64,000 nt of DNA from Streptomyces sp. NRRL S-455 (GTDB taxonomy: Bacteria > Actinomycetota > Actinomycetes > Streptomycetales > Streptomycetaceae): NCBI RefSeq assembly GCF_000717875.1, contig NZ_JOCT01000013.1, positions 62,001 through 126,000 of the forward strand. Direction: 5' to 3'. The position numbers and the translations under genes are program-made. How positions within the stretch are numbered: the first letter of the stretch is position 1; the number at the start of each line of letters is the position of its first letter. The notes under the pieces are model-generated. The model searched no databases. It saw only the letters and a list, made by a program, of their open reading frames with translations, and had not been told where the DNA came from. Below, in pieces: positions 40,396 to 49,471 of this stretch.

Positions 40396-42396
40396 ATGAC
40401 GTCGAGGCCGACGGGCGCCCGGCAGGACCACGACCCGTCCCAGACCACGCAGCTCAGGGTGCCTGAGCACCGGATGAGCACCACGGGGACCTTCCGGCGG
40501 ATCAAGAAGACCCTGCCGAGATACGACTACGAGCACTACAGCCGGCTCGCGGGTCCCCTCACCCAGCCGGATCCGAACAAGCCGTACAAGGTGCAGTACC
40601 GGTCGCTCATCTCGCAGGAGCCGCACCGGATCAGGGTCGCCCTGATGCTGGCCGCGGCTCCGGTGCTGTCCCTGGTGCTGCTGTTCTGGCTGCTCCAGCC
40701 CGAGCACTGGACCGAGCGCGACTACCCGGCCTTCGACTGGCTGCCCGCGCTCGACATGGTCATGCTCGTCTCGATCGGTCTGATCGAGTTCTTCCGCTGC
40801 ATGAACGTGCTGTCGAACGCGCACGCCACGCTGGTCGCCCGCGACCCGGTCCCGGTGGTGCCCGAGACCGGCACCAGAGTCGCCTTCCTCACCTCCTTCG
40901 TGCCCGGCAAGGAACCGCTGGAGATGGTGACGAAGACCCTGGAGGCGGCCGTGAAGATCCGCCACCGGGGCCTGATGCACGTCTGGCTGCTCGACGAGGG
41001 CGACGACCCCGAGGTGAAGGCGGTCTGCGAACGCCTGGGCGTGCACCACTTCTCCCGCAAGGGCGTCGCCAAGTGGAACCAGGACAAGGGCCCGCACCGC
41101 GCCAAGACCAAGCACGGCAACTACAACGCCTGGCTGGAGGCGCACGGCGACGACTACGACTTCTTCGCCTCGGTCGACACCGACCACGTGCCGCTGCCCA
41201 ACTACCTGGAGCGGATGCTCGGCTTCTTCCGCGACCCGGACGTGGGCTTCGTCATCGGCCCGCAGGTCTACGGCAACTACGACTCGTTCGTCACCAAGGC
41301 CGCCGAGTCGCAGCAGTTCCTCTTCCACGCGCTGATCCAGCGCGCGGGCAACCGCTACGGCGCCCCCATGTTCGTCGGCACCTCCAACGCCGTGCGCATC
41401 AAGGCGCTGAAGCAGATCGGCGGTCTGTACGACTCGATCACCGAGGACATGGCGACCGGCTTCGAGATGCACCGCCACAAGAACCCGGCGACGGGCAACA
41501 AGTGGCGCTCCGTCTACACCCCGGACGTGCTCGCCGTCGGTGAGGGACCCAGCGCCTGGACGGACTTCTTCACCCAGCAGATGCGCTGGTCGCGAGGAAC
41601 GTACGAGACGATCCTCAAGCAGTACTGGAAGGGCTGGTACTCGCTGCCGCCGAGCAAGCTCTTCAACTACACGATGATGATCATCTTCTATCCGATGTCG
41701 GCCCTGAACTGGATCCTGGCGGCGCTGAGCTGCTGCCTGTTCCTGGGCCTGGGCGCCTCGGGTGTGAACATCGACCCGGCGGTCTGGCTGATGCTCTACG
41801 GCAACGCCTCCGCCCTGCAGATCGGCCTGTACGTCTGGAACCGCCGGCACAACGTCTCGCCGCACGAGCCGGAGGGCTCCGGCGGTGTGGCCGGCATGGT
41901 GATGTCCGCGCTGTCGGCGCCGCTGTACGCGAAGGCGCTGATCGACTCCGTGCTGCGGCGCAAGAGCAAGTTCGTGGTCACGCCCAAGGGCGACTCGGCG
42001 AGCCCCGACCGCTGGTTCGGGACGTTCCGCTACCACTGGTACTTCATCCTGATCTTCGGCGGATCGATCGCGGCCGGCTTCGTCTACGGCCACTCCCACC
42101 CCGCGATGATCATCTGGGCGACGTTCGCCATGCTGATCACGGCCACGCCGATCTTCGCGTGGCGCTGGCAGATGAAGCAGGACGCGAAGAAGCCCTCCGC
42201 CCCCGGCGGGGGCGAGCCGCAGGATTCTGCGGGCCCGAACCGGACGCAGCCGCTGCCCGTCCCGCAGCAGCAGGCGCCGCACGCCCCGCAGCAGAAGCCC
42301 AGTTGGGCCGCCGCCCCGGGCGGAAACGGGGAGGTCGGAGGATCCGACCAGACCATGCAGATCGCCCTTGGTGGACTTGGGGGACGTAAGGAATGA
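40396..42396 (+). CDS. cslA: Cellulose synthase-like glycosyltransferase CslA
   Basis: A 666-residue membrane GT2 enzyme. Two N-terminal helices (about 78-125) precede a catalytic domain with conserved LDEGDDP, SVDTDH (about 260), ITEDMA (about 348) and QQMRW (about 393), the D, DxD, TED and QxxRW motifs of processive beta-glycan synthases. Several helices follow and then a Pro/Gln-rich cytoplasmic tail. It uses UDP-glucose to make a beta-glucan (cellulose-like) at hyphal tips in S. coelicolor and S. lividans. ATG at 40396 follows GGGGGG. It shares a 4-bp overlap with glxA. Confidence 0.95.
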   Translation: MTSRPTGARQDHDPSQTTQLRVPEHRMSTTGTFRRIKKTLPRYDYEHYSRLAGPLTQPDPNKPYKVQYRSLISQEPHRIRVALMLAAAPVLSLVLLFWLLQPEHWTERDYPAFDWLPALDMVMLVSIGLIEFFRCMNVLSNAHATLVARDPVPVVPETGTRVAFLTSFVPGKEPLEMVTKTLEAAVKIRHRGLMHVWLLDEGDDPEVKAVCERLGVHHFSRKGVAKWNQDKGPHRAKTKHGNYNAWLEAHGDDYDFFASVDTDHVPLPNYLERMLGFFRDPDVGFVIGPQVYGNYDSFVTKAAESQQFLFHALIQRAGNRYGAPMFVGTSNAVRIKALKQIGGLYDSITEDMATGFEMHRHKNPATGNKWRSVYTPDVLAVGEGPSAWTDFFTQQMRWSRGTYETILKQYWKGWYSLPPSKLFNYTMMIIFYPMSALNWILAALSCCLFLGLGASGVNIDPAVWLMLYGNASALQIGLYVWNRRHNVSPHEPEGSGGVAGMVMSALSAPLYAKALIDSVLRRKSKFVVTPKGDSASPDRWFGTFRYHWYFILIFGGSIAAGFVYGHSHPAMIIWATFAMLITATPIFAWRWQMKQDAKKPSAPGGGEPQDSAGPNRTQPLPVPQQQAPHAPQQKPSWAAAPGGNGEVGGSDQTMQIALGGLGGRKE

Positions 42397-44333
42397 ACGA
42401 CCGTGCAGGCCGCCGCCGGGCCCGTCGACTCGCGATCGGCACGGCGGTGGTACTCGCGCTGGCCGGGATGAACGGGCCGTGGCTCTACCGCTTCGGCACC
42501 GAGAAATACCACCAGTACAAGATCAACCAGCCGGAGTACAAGGCCGCGAACGGCAAGTGGGAGATCATCGAGTTTCCCGAGGAGTACCGGCAGAACACCA
42601 TCCACGCGGCGCTGCTGCGCACCGGCAAGGTGCTGCTCGTCGCGGGCTCGGGCAACAACCAGGACAACTTCGACGCGAAGAAGTTCGACACCCGGATCTG
42701 GGACCCGGTCAAGGGCACCATCAAGAAGGTCCCGACGCCCAGCGACCTGTTCTGCACCGGCCACACCCAGCTCGCCAACGGCAACCTGCTGATCGCGGGC
42801 GGCACCAAGCGGTACGAGAAGCTCAAGGGTGACGTCACCAAGGCCGGCGGCCTGATGATCGTCCACAACGAGAACCCGGACAAGCCGATCACCCTGCCCG
42901 CGGGCACCAGGTTCACCGGCAAGGAGAACGGCAAGACCTTCGTCTCGAAGGACCCGGTGCTCGTGCCGCGCGCGAAGAAGGTCTTCGACAAGGCGACGGG
43001 CAGGTTCCTGCGCAACGACCCCGGCCTCGGCCGGATCTACGTCGAGGCGCAGAAGCGCGGGGCGAAGTACGAGACGGGCACGCAGGACAACTACCGCGTG
43101 CACGGCCTGAAGGGCGACGACGCGCGCAACACCTACGGCATCGCGCAGAAACTCGCCCTCGACAAGAAGGACTTCCAGGGCATCCGGGACGCCTTCGAGT
43201 TCGACCCCGTGGCCGAGAAGTACATCAAGGTCGACCCGATGAAGGAGGCCCGCTGGTATCCGACGCTCACCACCCTGAGCGACGGGAAGATCCTCAGCGT
43301 CTCCGGCCTCGACGACATCGGCCAGCTGGTCCCGGGCAAGAACGAGATCTTCGACCCGAAGACCAAGAAGTGGACCTACACCGACAAGGTCCGGCAGTTC
43401 CCGACCTACCCGGCGCTGTTCCTCATGCAGAACGGCAAGGTCTTCTACTCGGGTTCCAACGCGGGCTACGGGCCGGACGACGTCGGCCGTGACCCGGGCG
43501 TGTGGGACGTGGACACCAACAAGTTCACGAAGATCCCCGGGCTCAGCGACCCGAAGCTGATGGAGACGTCCGGCACGGTGCTGCTGCCGCCCGCGCAGGA
43601 CGAGAAGTACATGGTGATCGGCGGCGGTGGCGTCGGCGAGTCCAAGCAGTCCAGCGAGAAGACCCGGATCGTCGACCTGAAGGACGACGACCCGCGCTTC
43701 GTGGACGGCCCGTCCCTGGACAAGGGCACGCGCTACCCGAACGCCTCGATCCTGCCCGACGACAGCGTGCTGATCTCCGGCGGCTCGGAGGACTACCGCG
43801 GCCGCAGCGACTCCAACATCTTCGAGGCGCGGCTGTACGACGCGGAGAAGAACGACCTCCGCCGGGTCGCCGACCCGCTGGTGGGCCGCAACTACCACTC
43901 CGGGTCGATCCTGCTGCCCGACGGCCGCGTGATGTTCTTCGGCTCCGACTCGCTCTACGGCGACAAGGCCAACACCAAGCCGGGCGAGTTCGAGCAGCGC
44001 ATCGAGATCTACACGCCGCCGTACCTGTACGGCGACGGGGACCAGCCCTCGCTGTCGGGCGGTCCGCAGACCATCGAGCGCGGCGAGAAGGGCACGTTCA
44101 CGTCGTCCGACGCGAACCGGATAAAGAAGGTCCGGCTGATCCGGCCGAGCGCCGCCACGCACGTCACGGACGTCGACCAGCGGTCCATCGCGCTCGACTT
44201 CAAGGCGGACGGCGACAAGCTGACCGTGACCATGCCGGAGAACCGGAACCTGGTCCAGGCGGGCTGGTACATGCTGTTCGTGACGGACGACAAGGGCACG
44301 CCGAGCAAGGCTCAGTGGGTCAAGGTGCCGTAG
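42393..44333 (+). CDS. glxA: Membrane-tethered copper radical oxidase GlxA
   Basis: The protein has 646 residues. A single N-terminal membrane anchor holds a kelch-type beta propeller outside. Copper ligands of galactose-oxidase-like enzymes are visible: Cys121 in LFCTGH (cross-linked to Tyr289 in ARWYPT), Tyr501 and His502 in RNYHSG, and His590 in ATHVTDVD. Trp288 lies by the Tyr as in the S. lividans enzyme. It oxidises sugar hydroxyls and is needed with CslA for glycan deposition. It starts ATG 42393 by 4-bp overlap with cslA, so the two are co-translated. Confidence 0.95.
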   Translation: MNDRAGRRRARRLAIGTAVVLALAGMNGPWLYRFGTEKYHQYKINQPEYKAANGKWEIIEFPEEYRQNTIHAALLRTGKVLLVAGSGNNQDNFDAKKFDTRIWDPVKGTIKKVPTPSDLFCTGHTQLANGNLLIAGGTKRYEKLKGDVTKAGGLMIVHNENPDKPITLPAGTRFTGKENGKTFVSKDPVLVPRAKKVFDKATGRFLRNDPGLGRIYVEAQKRGAKYETGTQDNYRVHGLKGDDARNTYGIAQKLALDKKDFQGIRDAFEFDPVAEKYIKVDPMKEARWYPTLTTLSDGKILSVSGLDDIGQLVPGKNEIFDPKTKKWTYTDKVRQFPTYPALFLMQNGKVFYSGSNAGYGPDDVGRDPGVWDVDTNKFTKIPGLSDPKLMETSGTVLLPPAQDEKYMVIGGGGVGESKQSSEKTRIVDLKDDDPRFVDGPSLDKGTRYPNASILPDDSVLISGGSEDYRGRSDSNIFEARLYDAEKNDLRRVADPLVGRNYHSGSILLPDGRVMFFGSDSLYGDKANTKPGEFEQRIEIYTPPYLYGDGDQPSLSGGPQTIERGEKGTFTSSDANRIKKVRLIRPSAATHVTDVDQRSIALDFKADGDKLTVTMPENRNLVQAGWYMLFVTDDKGTPSKAQWVKVP

Positions 44334-44358
44334 ACACCGGCTGGTCGACCGGCTGATC

Positions 44359-44387
44359 GGGGCGCTCTCCGGCAGGGAGGGCGCCCC
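44359..44387. terminator. Bidirectional hairpin between glxA and cslZ
   Basis: GGGGCGC (44359-44365) and GCGCCCC (44381-44387) with inner CTC/GAG pairing. It lies between the convergent genes. Repeated GGACTTCCCGG-like words (44400-44438) follow and have no clear meaning. Confidence 0.7.
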
Positions 44388-44441
44388 TTCGGCCTGTCGG
44401 GACTTCCCGGGTTTCCAGGACTTCCCGGGGTTCCCGGACCT

Positions 44442-45476
44442 CTAGGAAGTCGCCTTCGCCAGCTTCAGCGCGTAGTCCGCCCACCACTGCCCCGCCTTGG
44501 GGCCGCCCTTGCACTCGCCGTCCGACTCGCCCGGCCGCTTGACCCACAGGTACGCGTCGACCAGCGGGTCCGCCGTCTTCGTCGTCGGCGTCTCGCCCAG
44601 CGCGCGGCCCGGCGGGTTGCACCAGCGCTCGTCGGGGTTGCCGCCGGTGTAGGGGCCCTTGCCGTTGCGGCTGGTGTCGATGACGAAGTGCTTGCCGCCG
44701 ACCTTGGCGGAGAGCTGCTTGCCGTAGGAGATGGAGTCCTCGGTGGAGTAGAAGTTGGAGACGTTGACGGAGAAGCCGTCGGCCTGGGCGATGCCCGCGC
44801 GGTTCAGAGGTTCGAAGATCTGGTCCGGGTTCTGCCAGCCGGCGTTGCCCGCGTCGAGGTAGACCTTCGTGTTCTTCAGCGACTTCAGCTTGGTGACGGC
44901 GCCCTTGAGGAGGTCGTAGCGCTCCTCGTGGAACTGCTCCGGCGTGCAGCCGTCCACGAGGTGGAGCAGGGCGTCCGGTTCCAGGATGACCGTGGCCGGA
45001 CGGTCGCCGATGCCCGCCGCCACGCCGTCGAGCCACTCGCGGTAGGCGTTGCCGTCGGCGGCGCCGCCCTGTGAGTACTGGCCGCAGTCGCGGTGCGGGA
45101 TGTTGTAGAGGACGAGCAGCGCCGTACGCCCGGCCTTTTCCGCGGCCTCGGTGAGGCCTCGGGTCTGCTCCTGCGGATTGTCCGGGCCGATCCACTCGGC
45201 GACCGGCTGCTCGGCTATCTTGCGGATCTGCTCGGCGTCCTGCTTCTTGCCGGACTTCTCCAGGTTCACGAGCTGCTGGGCCGCGGTGCCTTCCGGGTTG
45301 ACCCAGAACGGGGCGGTCTCCTTGGGCTGCTGCGTGATCCCGGCGCCCGCGTCGCCGCCCTTGTCCGATCCGCCCTCTCCGCCGGACGAACACCCCGTGA
45401 CCAGCAGCGCCGCCCCCAGCACCACTGCGGACACCCGCCTCGCGGCGAACGCCCCGGCCCCCCTGCTGCCGTACAT
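44442..45476 (-). CDS. cslZ: GH6 endoglucanase-like lipoprotein CslZ
   Basis: The protein has 344 residues from ATG 45476 after AAGGGGGAG. The lipobox LLVTGC has its Cys at residue 29. GH6 motifs are present: YNIPHRDCGQYSQGGA, VILEPDALLHLV with the catalytic Asp, and DAGNAGW and FVIDTSRNGKGPYTGG. It cleaves beta-1,4-glucan at the cell surface. It converges on glxA and belongs to the CslA-GlxA-CslZ set, where it may trim the polymer made by CslA. Later residues (PGESDGECKGGPKAGQWWAD) match GH6 ends. Confidence 0.92.
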   Translation of the reverse strand: MYGSRGAGAFAARRVSAVVLGAALLVTGCSSGGEGGSDKGGDAGAGITQQPKETAPFWVNPEGTAAQQLVNLEKSGKKQDAEQIRKIAEQPVAEWIGPDNPQEQTRGLTEAAEKAGRTALLVLYNIPHRDCGQYSQGGAADGNAYREWLDGVAAGIGDRPATVILEPDALLHLVDGCTPEQFHEERYDLLKGAVTKLKSLKNTKVYLDAGNAGWQNPDQIFEPLNRAGIAQADGFSVNVSNFYSTEDSISYGKQLSAKVGGKHFVIDTSRNGKGPYTGGNPDERWCNPPGRALGETPTTKTADPLVDAYLWVKRPGESDGECKGGPKAGQWWADYALKLAKATS

Positions 45477-45806
45477 CCAACTCCCCCTTGGGTGCAGCCG
45501 TTCCAAGGCTCAATCCTGACATACGTCCCGTGCCCCCCGAGGCCGAACTCCAGCCGAGCGATGACACAGAGCCACCGTGCGAGAACTTGGCGTTATTCGA
45601 CCTCTAGGCCCGGCCGGTCCTTTGCATCTAAAGTTTCCTGCGCGGCGCCCGGCCTCCGGCCAGAGTCTCACCCGCCGTGGCTCCTGCCGCCTCCCGCGCG
45701 GCTCGCCGGGCTACTCCCGCAGCCCGTGCGCGCGGTCGAGGACCAGCCCGGTCGGCGACCTCAGGGGGAGCGGGTCGCCGACCGGGTCAGGTGGGCCCCG
45801 GATGTA
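45477..45806 (-). promoter_or_regulatory. Gap between cslZ and sortase gene
   Basis: The gap of 330 bp contains no gene. A 14-bp perfect inverted repeat with 12-nt loop (45747-45786) sits just after the sortase stop on its strand and is probably its terminator. The cslZ promoter should be near 45530-45640, an AT-richer stretch, but no hexamers stand out. Confidence 0.5.
45747..45786. terminator. 14-bp inverted repeat, likely terminator of sortase gene
   Basis: CCCGGTCGGCGACC (45747-45760) pairs perfectly with GGTCGCCGACCGGG (45773-45786). It is the strongest hairpin of the region. Confidence 0.75.
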
Positions 45807-46496
45807 CTAGGGGCCGCCGGTTCCGGTCAGATACGCCGACACCACCACGTTCGCCGTGTAGCTGCGGGTCGTACGGTCGTAGCTGCCGCCGCAGGTGACC
45901 AGGCGCAGCTCGGCCCGGCCCGACTCGCGGGGGCCGTAGGCCTGGTGGGCGTCGAAGCGGTCGCGGGTGAGGATCTGGACGGACTCGACGGTGAACTCGG
46001 CGACCTTGGCGTCGGCCCGGACCACCCGGATCGTCTGGCCGGGCCGCATGGCACTGACCTTGAAGAAGACGGCGGGCCGGGACCGGGTGTCGACGTGACC
46101 GACCATCAGCGCGGTCCCCGGCGCCCCGGGCGCGACCCCGTCCGCGTACCAGCCGACCACGCCCGGCTGGTCGTACGGCGGCGGATCGAGCGCCCCGCGT
46201 TCGTCCAGGCCGCGCCCCACGACGGGTGCCTGGACACCCAGCCCGGGGATGTCGACGCGCTGCGGCGGCGCGTCGCCGATCGGTCGGTGCGCGGGCGGCA
46301 GTTTCACGTCCGGTGGCCGTCCGGCAGCCGCCATGTCGCCCGTGGTGGGCGCGGAGATGCCGTGCCGTACGTCGGTGACCTCACGGCCCCAGAGCCACAG
46401 CCCGAGCAGCAGCACCACCCAGGCCACGCCGGCCAGCAGGCGGCCGGTGCCGGAGCGTCCCGTGATCTGATCCTGAACCTGATCCTGGTCCGACAT
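45807..46496 (-). CDS. Class F sortase
   Basis: The protein has 229 residues. An N-terminal membrane anchor (LLAGVAWVVLLLGLWLWGRE) precedes a sortase domain with the catalytic His in TALMVGHVDTRSRP (about residue 133), the Cys in LRLVTCGGSYDRTTRSY (about 200) and the Arg after it. The TCGG signature and small size fit class F, the actinobacterial group with no firmly known substrate. It starts 1 nt after the stop of the upstream secreted protein (TGACATG), so the two are coupled. Start is ATG 46496. Confidence 0.88.
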   Translation of the reverse strand: MSDQDQVQDQITGRSGTGRLLAGVAWVVLLLGLWLWGREVTDVRHGISAPTTGDMAAAGRPPDVKLPPAHRPIGDAPPQRVDIPGLGVQAPVVGRGLDERGALDPPPYDQPGVVGWYADGVAPGAPGTALMVGHVDTRSRPAVFFKVSAMRPGQTIRVVRADAKVAEFTVESVQILTRDRFDAHQAYGPRESGRAELRLVTCGGSYDRTTRSYTANVVVSAYLTGTGGP

Positions 46497-46497
46497 G

Positions 46498-47343
46498 TCA
46501 GTCCGTTCCACGGCTCCGGCGCCGGACAGCGCTCAGCGCGACGACCACGGCGGCGATTCCCGCGAGAACCAGGCCGGTCACTCCCTGGGCCGCACCGGGG
46601 CCGGCCCCGCGGCCCGCCGCCGTGACGAGGTCCGCCGCGCCACCGCCACCGGCCTCGACCGGGGCGACGGGAGAGGTGTGCGGAGCAGGCCGCCGGGCGG
46701 CGGACGACTGCCCGTCCTCTCCGGGCGCGGCCGACTGCCCGTCCTCTTCTTCCACGGACGACCGACCGTCGCCGTCCTCCGCGGGTGACTGACCGTCCGC
46801 TTCCCCCGCCGTCGATTGCCCGTCGGTGTGGGGCACGGGTGACCGCCCACCGCCCTCGGGCACAGGCGGCTGTCCGCCCGTGCCCGGCGCGGGGGGCTGC
46901 CCCGCCTCTGCGCCCGGCGCGGATGACCGGCCGGCCGTCCCGTGCGCGGGCGGCTGCCCCGAAGCCCCGGGAGCGGTCCCTGCCCGCGGCCGCCCTTCAC
47001 CCGCCCGGACGGTGAACGTACCGGTCCGTTCGGCGGCCCCGCAGGTGACCTTCACCGCGTACGTCCCCGGCTCGAGTGTGGAGCGGACCCGGCTGTCGCC
47101 GGTGAGGCCGGCGTCGGTGACGGTGAGCCGCGCGTCCGCGACGAACGCCGTCGACGCGGCGACGGCCGTCCGCTCCGCACAGCCGGTCACGCGGAGCGTG
47201 ACGTCACTGCCGGGTGCGGGGGACGCCGGGATCACCGAGACGCTCCCGGCCTCACCCGCGTACGCCGCCGGGGCGAGAGCGGCTGCGCCCCCTGCGACCG
47301 CGACCAGGACACCCGAACAGACAGTGACTTTCAGCGAACCCAT
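46498..47343 (-). CDS. Secreted protein with Pro/Gly-rich stalk, sortase partner candidate
   Basis: The protein has 281 residues from ATG 47343 after GGAGG. A signal peptide (VCSGVLVAVAGGAAALAPAA) is followed by an immunoglobulin-like domain (about 30-115) with a Cys pair (VTGCAERTAV, VKVTCGAAERTG). A long Pro/Gly/Ser/Asp-rich stalk with repeated DGQS units follows. The C-terminus has a hydrophobic helix (GVTGLVLAGIAAVVVAL) and RRR tail but no LPxTG or LAxTG. It is coupled to the sortase gene by 1-nt spacing. It may be a sortase F substrate or only a membrane-anchored adhesin. Confidence 0.72.
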   Translation of the reverse strand: MGSLKVTVCSGVLVAVAGGAAALAPAAYAGEAGSVSVIPASPAPGSDVTLRVTGCAERTAVAASTAFVADARLTVTDAGLTGDSRVRSTLEPGTYAVKVTCGAAERTGTFTVRAGEGRPRAGTAPGASGQPPAHGTAGRSSAPGAEAGQPPAPGTGGQPPVPEGGGRSPVPHTDGQSTAGEADGQSPAEDGDGRSSVEEEDGQSAAPGEDGQSSAARRPAPHTSPVAPVEAGGGGAADLVTAAGRGAGPGAAQGVTGLVLAGIAAVVVALSAVRRRSRGTD

Positions 47344-47465
47344 CGTGAACCTCCAGATACCTGGAGCCTCCCCCGCACGGTGGGCCCGCGCATCCTCGGG
47401 GACGCGGCGGCTGCTCCGTTCGGGTGGCGACGGGTTTGACTGCGGTCCGGGCGCCTTTCGCGACG

Positions 47466-48245
47466 TCAGACCCGGTCGACGAGGTCCGCGATCGAGTCCA
47501 CGACCTGCGACGGCCGGTACGGGAAGCCCTCCACCTGCTCGGGCTTGGTCAGGCCGGTGAGCACCAGGAACGTCTGCATTCCGGCCTCCATGCCGGCCAG
47601 CACGTCGGTGTCCATCCGGTCGCCGATCATCGCGCTGGTCTCGGAGTGCGCCCCGATGGCGTTCAGCCCGGTGCGCATCATCAGCGGGTTCGGCTTGCCG
47701 GCGAAGTACGGCTTCCTGCCGGTCGCCTGGGTGATCAGCGCGGCCACCGCGCCGGTCGCGGGCAGCGGGCCCTCGGTGGACGGGCCGGTCTCGTCGGGGT
47801 TGGTGCAGATGAAGCGGGCGCCGCCGAGGATGAGCCGCACCGCCTTCGTCATGGCCTCGAAGGAGTAGGTGCGGGTCTCGCCGAGGACGACGTAGTCCGG
47901 CTCGTGGTCGGTCAGGACGTAGCCGATGTCGTGCAGCGCGGTGGTGAGGCCCGCCTCGCCGATGACGTACGCGGATCCGCCCGGCCGCTGGTCGTCCAGG
48001 AACTGGGCCGTGGCCAGGGCCGACGTCCAGATGCTCTCGATCGGCACCTCGAGGCCCAGGCGGCGCAGCCGGGCGTGCAGGTCGCGCGGGGTGTACATCG
48101 AGTTGTTGGTGAGGACCAGGAAGGGCTTCCCGGACTCGCGCAGCTTCTTGATGAAGGCGTCGGCGCCGGGGATCGGTACGCCCTCGTGGATGAGCACCCC
48201 GTCCATGTCGGTGAGCCACGACTCGATGGGCTTGCGGTCTGCCAT
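47466..48245 (-). CDS. HAD-superfamily class IIA phosphatase (NagD-like)
   Basis: The protein has 259 residues. WLTDMDGVLIHEGVPIPGAD carries the catalytic Asp pair (residues 13 and 15). A Thr in FLVLTNNSMY and the C-terminal SAMIGDRMDTDVLAGMEAG complete the HAD motifs. The cap domain between them is type C2A, as in NagD and p-nitrophenyl phosphatases. It dephosphorylates small phosphates, perhaps nucleotides or sugar phosphates. Start is ATG at 48245. It lies between the two secreted protein genes on the same strand, with no obvious link. Confidence 0.87.
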   Translation of the reverse strand: MADRKPIESWLTDMDGVLIHEGVPIPGADAFIKKLRESGKPFLVLTNNSMYTPRDLHARLRRLGLEVPIESIWTSALATAQFLDDQRPGGSAYVIGEAGLTTALHDIGYVLTDHEPDYVVLGETRTYSFEAMTKAVRLILGGARFICTNPDETGPSTEGPLPATGAVAALITQATGRKPYFAGKPNPLMMRTGLNAIGAHSETSAMIGDRMDTDVLAGMEAGMQTFLVLTGLTKPEQVEGFPYRPSQVVDSIADLVDRV

Positions 48246-48376
48246 GTGCGGGATCTCCTGCCGTACGCGGTCCAGCGTGCGCCTTGGGGGTGCCAGGCAG
48301 CCCCCAGCCTAAACAGTGGCCGGATCTTGCGGAACGGTCGGATCCCGGCGTCCCGAGGGGCGGGACGGCCATCGTG

Positions 48377-49234
48377 TCAGCGTCGGCGGCGTGCGAGGAG
48401 CAGGGCCCCGCCTCCGGTGAGGAGCATGGCGGCGGCGGTCGCGGCGACCTTGGCGCCGGCTCCGGTGCGGGCGAGTTCCTCGGCGAACGGGAACCGGTCC
48501 TCGCGGGGCGGGACGGTGGACTCGGACTCCGGCACGGTGGTGTCGGGCTGCGGGACGGTGGTGTCGGGTCGCGGCTCGGTGGTGTCGGGCTGCGGCTCGG
48601 TGGCATCGGGGTCCGGCTGGGTGTCGGTGCCGTCGTCGTCGCCTGTCTCGCCACCGTCGTCCGGCCCACCGCCATCGATGCCGAACCGGTAGTCGTTGGA
48701 CTGCCCGACCCACTCGCCGTCGTCGTCGTGGCGTTGTACGACGGCGGCGTTGGCGGTGACCTCGTTGGGTACGGCGTCCGAGGTGACCGCGAGCCGCACC
48801 TTGACGGTGACGGTCTTCCCCGGCCCGACGGTGAACCCGGCGAACCGGCCCTCGTCATCGGCCAGCGCCCCGACGAGCTCGTCCTCAGTGGTCTTCTCGA
48901 ACCGCACGGGGTGGGACCGGGTCCCCTCGAAGAACTCCAGCCGTGGCTGGGACGGCTCCAGCGCCCGTTTGTCGTCGACGAGCACCACGATGGGGTGGAT
49001 GCGGGTGCAGGGCCGGTCGGTCGTGTTGGTCAGATCGACGTACCAGGTCCCGAATCCGCCCCCGGCCGCGTAGGAGTCCGGCCCGCCGTGGATGCGGGTG
49101 GTGACCGGGAAGGTGTGGTCGTCGGGCGCGGCGCAGGCGGGCGCCGGGTCGTCCGCGTAGGCCGGGTGGGCACCGGTGAGCAGGACGGCGGCTGCCGCCG
49201 CCAGGCCGAGGGGAGCGGGCGTGCAGAGTCGCAT
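48377..49234 (-). CDS. LAxTG cell-wall surface protein
   Basis: The protein has 285 residues. A signal peptide (LGLAAAAAVLLTGAHPAYAD) precedes a beta-rich domain (about 30-175) with two Cys. A 7-residue tandem repeat (TEPQPDT, TEPRPDT, TVPQPDT, TVPESES) forms a stalk. The C-terminus LARTG, hydrophobic helix and RRRR tail is a complete sortase signal of the LAxTG form used by class E sortases. It is displayed on the wall. The class F sortase gene nearby might or might not be its enzyme. The repeats are the likely length-variable part. Confidence 0.85.
   Translation of the reverse strand: MRLCTPAPLGLAAAAAVLLTGAHPAYADDPAPACAAPDDHTFPVTTRIHGGPDSYAAGGGFGTWYVDLTNTTDRPCTRIHPIVVLVDDKRALEPSQPRLEFFEGTRSHPVRFEKTTEDELVGALADDEGRFAGFTVGPGKTVTVKVRLAVTSDAVPNEVTANAAVVQRHDDDGEWVGQSNDYRFGIDGGGPDDGGETGDDDGTDTQPDPDATEPQPDTTEPRPDTTVPQPDTTVPESESTVPPREDRFPFAEELARTGAGAKVAATAAAMLLTGGGALLLARRRR
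48510..48620. repeat. 21-bp tandem repeat of surface protein stalk
   Basis: About four copies of a 21-bp unit like GTGTCGGGCTGCGGCTCGGTG code for PDTT/E-V-P repeats of the LAxTG protein. Confidence 0.8.
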
Positions 49235-49355
49235 GGAGATGTGACCTAGCCGGATGAGGGCGTTCGCTAGCCGACCCGCCCGGAACGGCCCCCGAACGGC
49301 GGCGCGGATCCGCCCGGTCGGCGGACAACCGGGCCTGTCGACGCGGTCGCCCCGG

Positions 49356-49471
49356 GGCCTTCGCGCGCGAGTGGGCCCCGCCGATCAGGAGGAAACCGGC
49401 ACCCCACCCGCGCCCCAGGGCTTCGCGCGCGAGTCGGCCCGGCCGATCAGGAGGAGACCGGCACCCCACCC
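49356..49471. repeat. 62-bp tandem duplication at the ROK gene 3' end
   Basis: CTTCGCGCGCGAGT starts at 49359 and 49421, and GATCAGGAGGA(A/G)ACCGGC at 49383 and 49445: two copies about 54 bp long with 62-bp period and few mismatches. The second copy holds the stop of the ROK gene and its last codons; the first lies outside. It is a recent duplication of the gene end. Confidence 0.85.

Noticed and set aside
45577..45810. 77-codon plus-strand frame between cslZ and the sortase gene
   Set aside because: No ribosome binding site, codon bias or homology signal; it overlaps the likely terminator.
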